7,782 nt of DNA from Betaproteobacteria bacterium. GTDB taxonomy: Bacteria > Pseudomonadota > Gammaproteobacteria > Burkholderiales > Thiobacillaceae. The notes beneath the pieces are model-generated. The model searched no databases and had not been told where the DNA came from. It was given only the letters and a program-made list of their open reading frames with translations. The stretch spans positions 1 to 7,782 of the forward strand of contig VGVU01000060.1 in assembly GCA_016873905.1 (NCBI GenBank), in the 5' to 3' direction. The position numbers and the translations under genes are program-made. The first letter of the stretch is position 1. Each line of letters opens with the position of its first letter. Below, one piece after another: positions 6,733-7,782 of the stretch.

Positions 6733-7433
6733 TCCTCTTCGGCGGGAGGGCGACCTTCGTGGATCAGGCTGGTACGGCGTTTCAGAAAGACATCGCGGGT
6801 AAATTCATAGGGGTCGAGAGCCGCCGTATCCAGGGCGTCCTTGGCCTTGAGGCGATCCACCCGAATGTCGAGGGCGTTCAGCACGACAGGGGCTGTGCGC
6901 TGCGGAAAGACCTCGCGATTCTGGATCGGATCAAAATACAGGCTATCGACCAATCGCCCGGCCGCATCGCGCACGGAACTGGGGCCGTAGAACGGCAGCA
7001 CGAGGTAGGGCCCACTGCCGGCGCCCCAGTAGCCCAAGGTCTGGCCAAAATCCTTGTTGCGTTTCTTCAGGCCCATGTCTTGCGCCACATCCAGGAACCC
7101 CAGAAGTCCGAAGCTGGTGTTGATGGTGATCCGCAGCAAATCGCGGCCGGCGTGTTCGGCCTTGAGCTGCAGGGTGTCGTTGGCGAGGACCGTCACATCG
7201 TTGAGATTGGAGAAGAAGTTACGCACCCCTGTCTGCACGGGCTTGGGGACGGCGGCCTGATAGCCTTCGGCCACCGGCTTGATGACGGCCTTGTCCACCG
7301 TTTCGTTGAAGTGGTGGACAACCCGGTTCATGGGTTCAAGCGGATCACGCGGGTCACCATGGCTGGCGCAACCCGGGAGGGCAAGCACCAATGCAACACA
7401 GGTCAGGGTTTGCAGCGTGGCAGAAGGCGTCAC
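6729..7433 (-). CDS. mlaA: Outer-membrane lipoprotein MlaA (VacJ)
   Basis: MlaA sits in the outer membrane with a trimeric porin and removes misplaced phospholipids from the outer leaflet, passing them to MlaC for return to the inner membrane. The predicted lipobox is LPGC with Cys22; the next residue is Ala, so outer-membrane sorting is expected. Family motifs include DPLEPMNRVVHHFN (30-43), FFSNLNDV (73-80), FGLLGFLDVA (108-117), DFGQTLGYWG (128-137) and PYLVLPFYGPSSVRDAAG (142-159). The 234 residues are near the usual length, with an acidic tail. The start is GTG; no ATG or TTG is available in frame upstream before a stop. The signal peptide lacks the usual lysine or arginine, which is odd. 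The other mla genes (mlaFEDCB) are not here. It leads a two-gene unit with greB. Only a weak TAAAAT at 7463-7468 (minus strand) resembles a -10 element, without a convincing -35. Confidence 0.94.
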   Translation of the reverse strand: MTPSATLQTLTCVALVLALPGCASHGDPRDPLEPMNRVVHHFNETVDKAVIKPVAEGYQAAVPKPVQTGVRNFFSNLNDVTVLANDTLQLKAEHAGRDLLRITINTSFGLLGFLDVAQDMGLKKRNKDFGQTLGYWGAGSGPYLVLPFYGPSSVRDAAGRLVDSLYFDPIQNREVFPQRTAPVVLNALDIRVDRLKAKDALDTAALDPYEFTRDVFLKRRTSLIHEGRPPAEEE

Positions 7434-7515
7434 AATAATCTCGGAAAGGAACTGCGGAGACGATTTTAATCGTTTACCAGATTGTTCGCCATGGCCTCAA
7501 TTGTTGCGGGAGCCC
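7434..7515. promoter_or_regulatory. Divergent upstream region between mlaA and the tRNA promoter
   Basis: This stretch holds the mlaA leader on the minus strand and ends at the tRNA -35 element on the plus strand. A TAAAAT at 7463-7468 read on the minus strand is a possible -10 element for mlaA, but the hexamers 16-18 bases upstream match the -35 consensus poorly. The mlaA GTG has only a short GAG as ribosome-binding site. No small coding region is convincing here. Confidence 0.4.
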
Positions 7516-7544
7516 TTTACAGGCGTCCGGGCCGCCTGTAGAAT
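7516..7544 (+). promoter_or_regulatory. Sigma-70-type promoter of the tRNA-Ala/tRNA-Glu unit
   Basis: The -35 element TTTACA (7516-7521) and the -10 element TAGAAT (7539-7544) each match consensus at five of six positions, with an ideal 17-base spacer. Initiation would fall at about 7551, giving a 5' leader of only some 7 bases before the tRNA. The bases after the -10 (GGCG) are GC-rich, as in stable-RNA promoters under stringent control; that regulation is an inference. Confidence 0.8.
7518..7540. repeat. Perfect 8-bp inverted repeat spanning the tRNA promoter spacer
   Basis: TACAGGCG (7518-7525) and CGCCTGTA (7533-7540) are exact reverse complements separated by 7 bases. The arms begin inside the -35 and end inside the -10 element. 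No T tract follows on either strand, so it is not an intrinsic terminator. It may be an operator or a chance result of the TACA/TGTA promoter bases. Confidence 0.7.
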
Positions 7545-7557
7545 GGCGAACTCTTTT

Positions 7558-7633
<76 letters not shown>

Positions 7634-7640
7634 AAATTGG

Positions 7641-7664
7641 GAATCAAGCCGAAAGGCGCGATTC
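7641..7664 (+). other. Hairpin in the spacer between the two tRNAs
   Basis: The outer arms GAATC (7641-7645) and GATTC (7660-7664) pair. A 2x2 internal loop leads to GCC/GGC (7648-7650, 7655-7657) closed by a GAAA tetraloop. No T tract follows, so it is unlikely to terminate transcription. It could position RNase cleavage between the two tRNA precursors. Confidence 0.45.
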
Positions 7665-7676
7665 AATAGCTCCAAG

Positions 7677-7752
7677 GTCCCCATCGTCTAGAGGCCTAGG
7701 ACATTACCCTTTCACGGTAAGTACCGGGGTTCGAATCCCCGTGGGGACGCCA
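7677..7752 (+). tRNA. tRNA-Glu (anticodon TTC)
   Basis: A complete cloverleaf of 76 bases with encoded CCA. The acceptor arm is GTCCCCA (7677-7683) with TGGGGAC (7742-7748) and discriminator G7749. The anticodon stem TTACC/GGTAA (7704-7708, 7716-7720) encloses CTTTCAC, with TTC at 7711-7713. The T stem CGGGG/CCCCG encloses TTCGAAT. It lies 43 bases after tRNA-Ala on the same strand with no promoter or terminator seen between them, so the two are probably processed from one transcript that may continue past the window edge. Confidence 0.98.
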
Positions 7753-7782
7753 CACACACCGGAGAAATCCGGTAAAGGCCGG

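Noticed and set aside
6675..7469. A 264-codon open frame on the plus strand opposite mlaA and the greB start
   Set aside because: It lies antisense to mlaA and the first greB codons, both solidly identified. Its translation has no recognisable domain and its long open state is expected on the reverse of GC-rich coding DNA.
7758..7773. Small hairpin ACCGG/CCGGT after tRNA-Glu as a terminator
   Set aside because: The stem is only 5 base pairs with no T tract after it, and the window ends 9 bases later. The tRNA transcript may well continue.

Overview
The window is GC-rich, compact, protein-dense chromosomal DNA, most likely from a gammaproteobacterium, though a betaproteobacterium is not excluded. 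The evidence is the NtrY-NtrX-TrkA-TrkH gene order, the proteobacterial genes for YggX, UbiE, GreB and the outer-membrane lipoprotein MlaA, and tRNAs with encoded CCA ends. I see no mobile element, CRISPR array or prophage. There is no gene-free stretch above 300 bases; the longest gap, 124 bases before the first tRNA, holds regulatory sequence.

Left part (1-5089, plus strand). Four genes overlap end to start: the C-terminal half of the sensor kinase NtrY (cut by the window edge), its response regulator NtrX, the NAD-binding potassium-channel regulator TrkA, and the potassium transporter TrkH. The overlaps of 8, 4 and 1 bases indicate one translationally coupled operon joining a two-component system to potassium uptake. 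NtrX is unusual. Its receiver and its Fis-type DNA-binding domain look intact, but its central AAA+ domain has lost the Walker A lysine, the Walker B aspartate, the sensor II arginine and the whole sigma-54-contacting GAFTGA segment.

Middle (5141-6168, plus strand). yggX (iron trafficking and oxidative protection) is followed 23 bases later by ubiE (C-methylation of ubiquinone and menaquinone precursors). They may be a separate unit or a continuation of the operon upstream, because no clear terminator follows trkH.

Right part (6169-7433, minus strand). mlaA (retrograde phospholipid transport) and greB (transcript-cleavage factor) form a coupled pair with an ATGA overlap. greB meets ubiE tail to tail with no base between the stop codons.

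Right edge (7434-7782, plus strand). Divergent from mlaA is a strong sigma-70-type promoter with a perfect dyad lying between its -35 and -10 elements. It drives tRNA-Ala(GGC) and then tRNA-Glu(TTC). The most notable items are the degenerate NtrX ATPase, the tight coupling of ntrYX to trkAH, and the dyad in the tRNA promoter. The rest is conserved housekeeping content; I found no clearly new multi-gene system.
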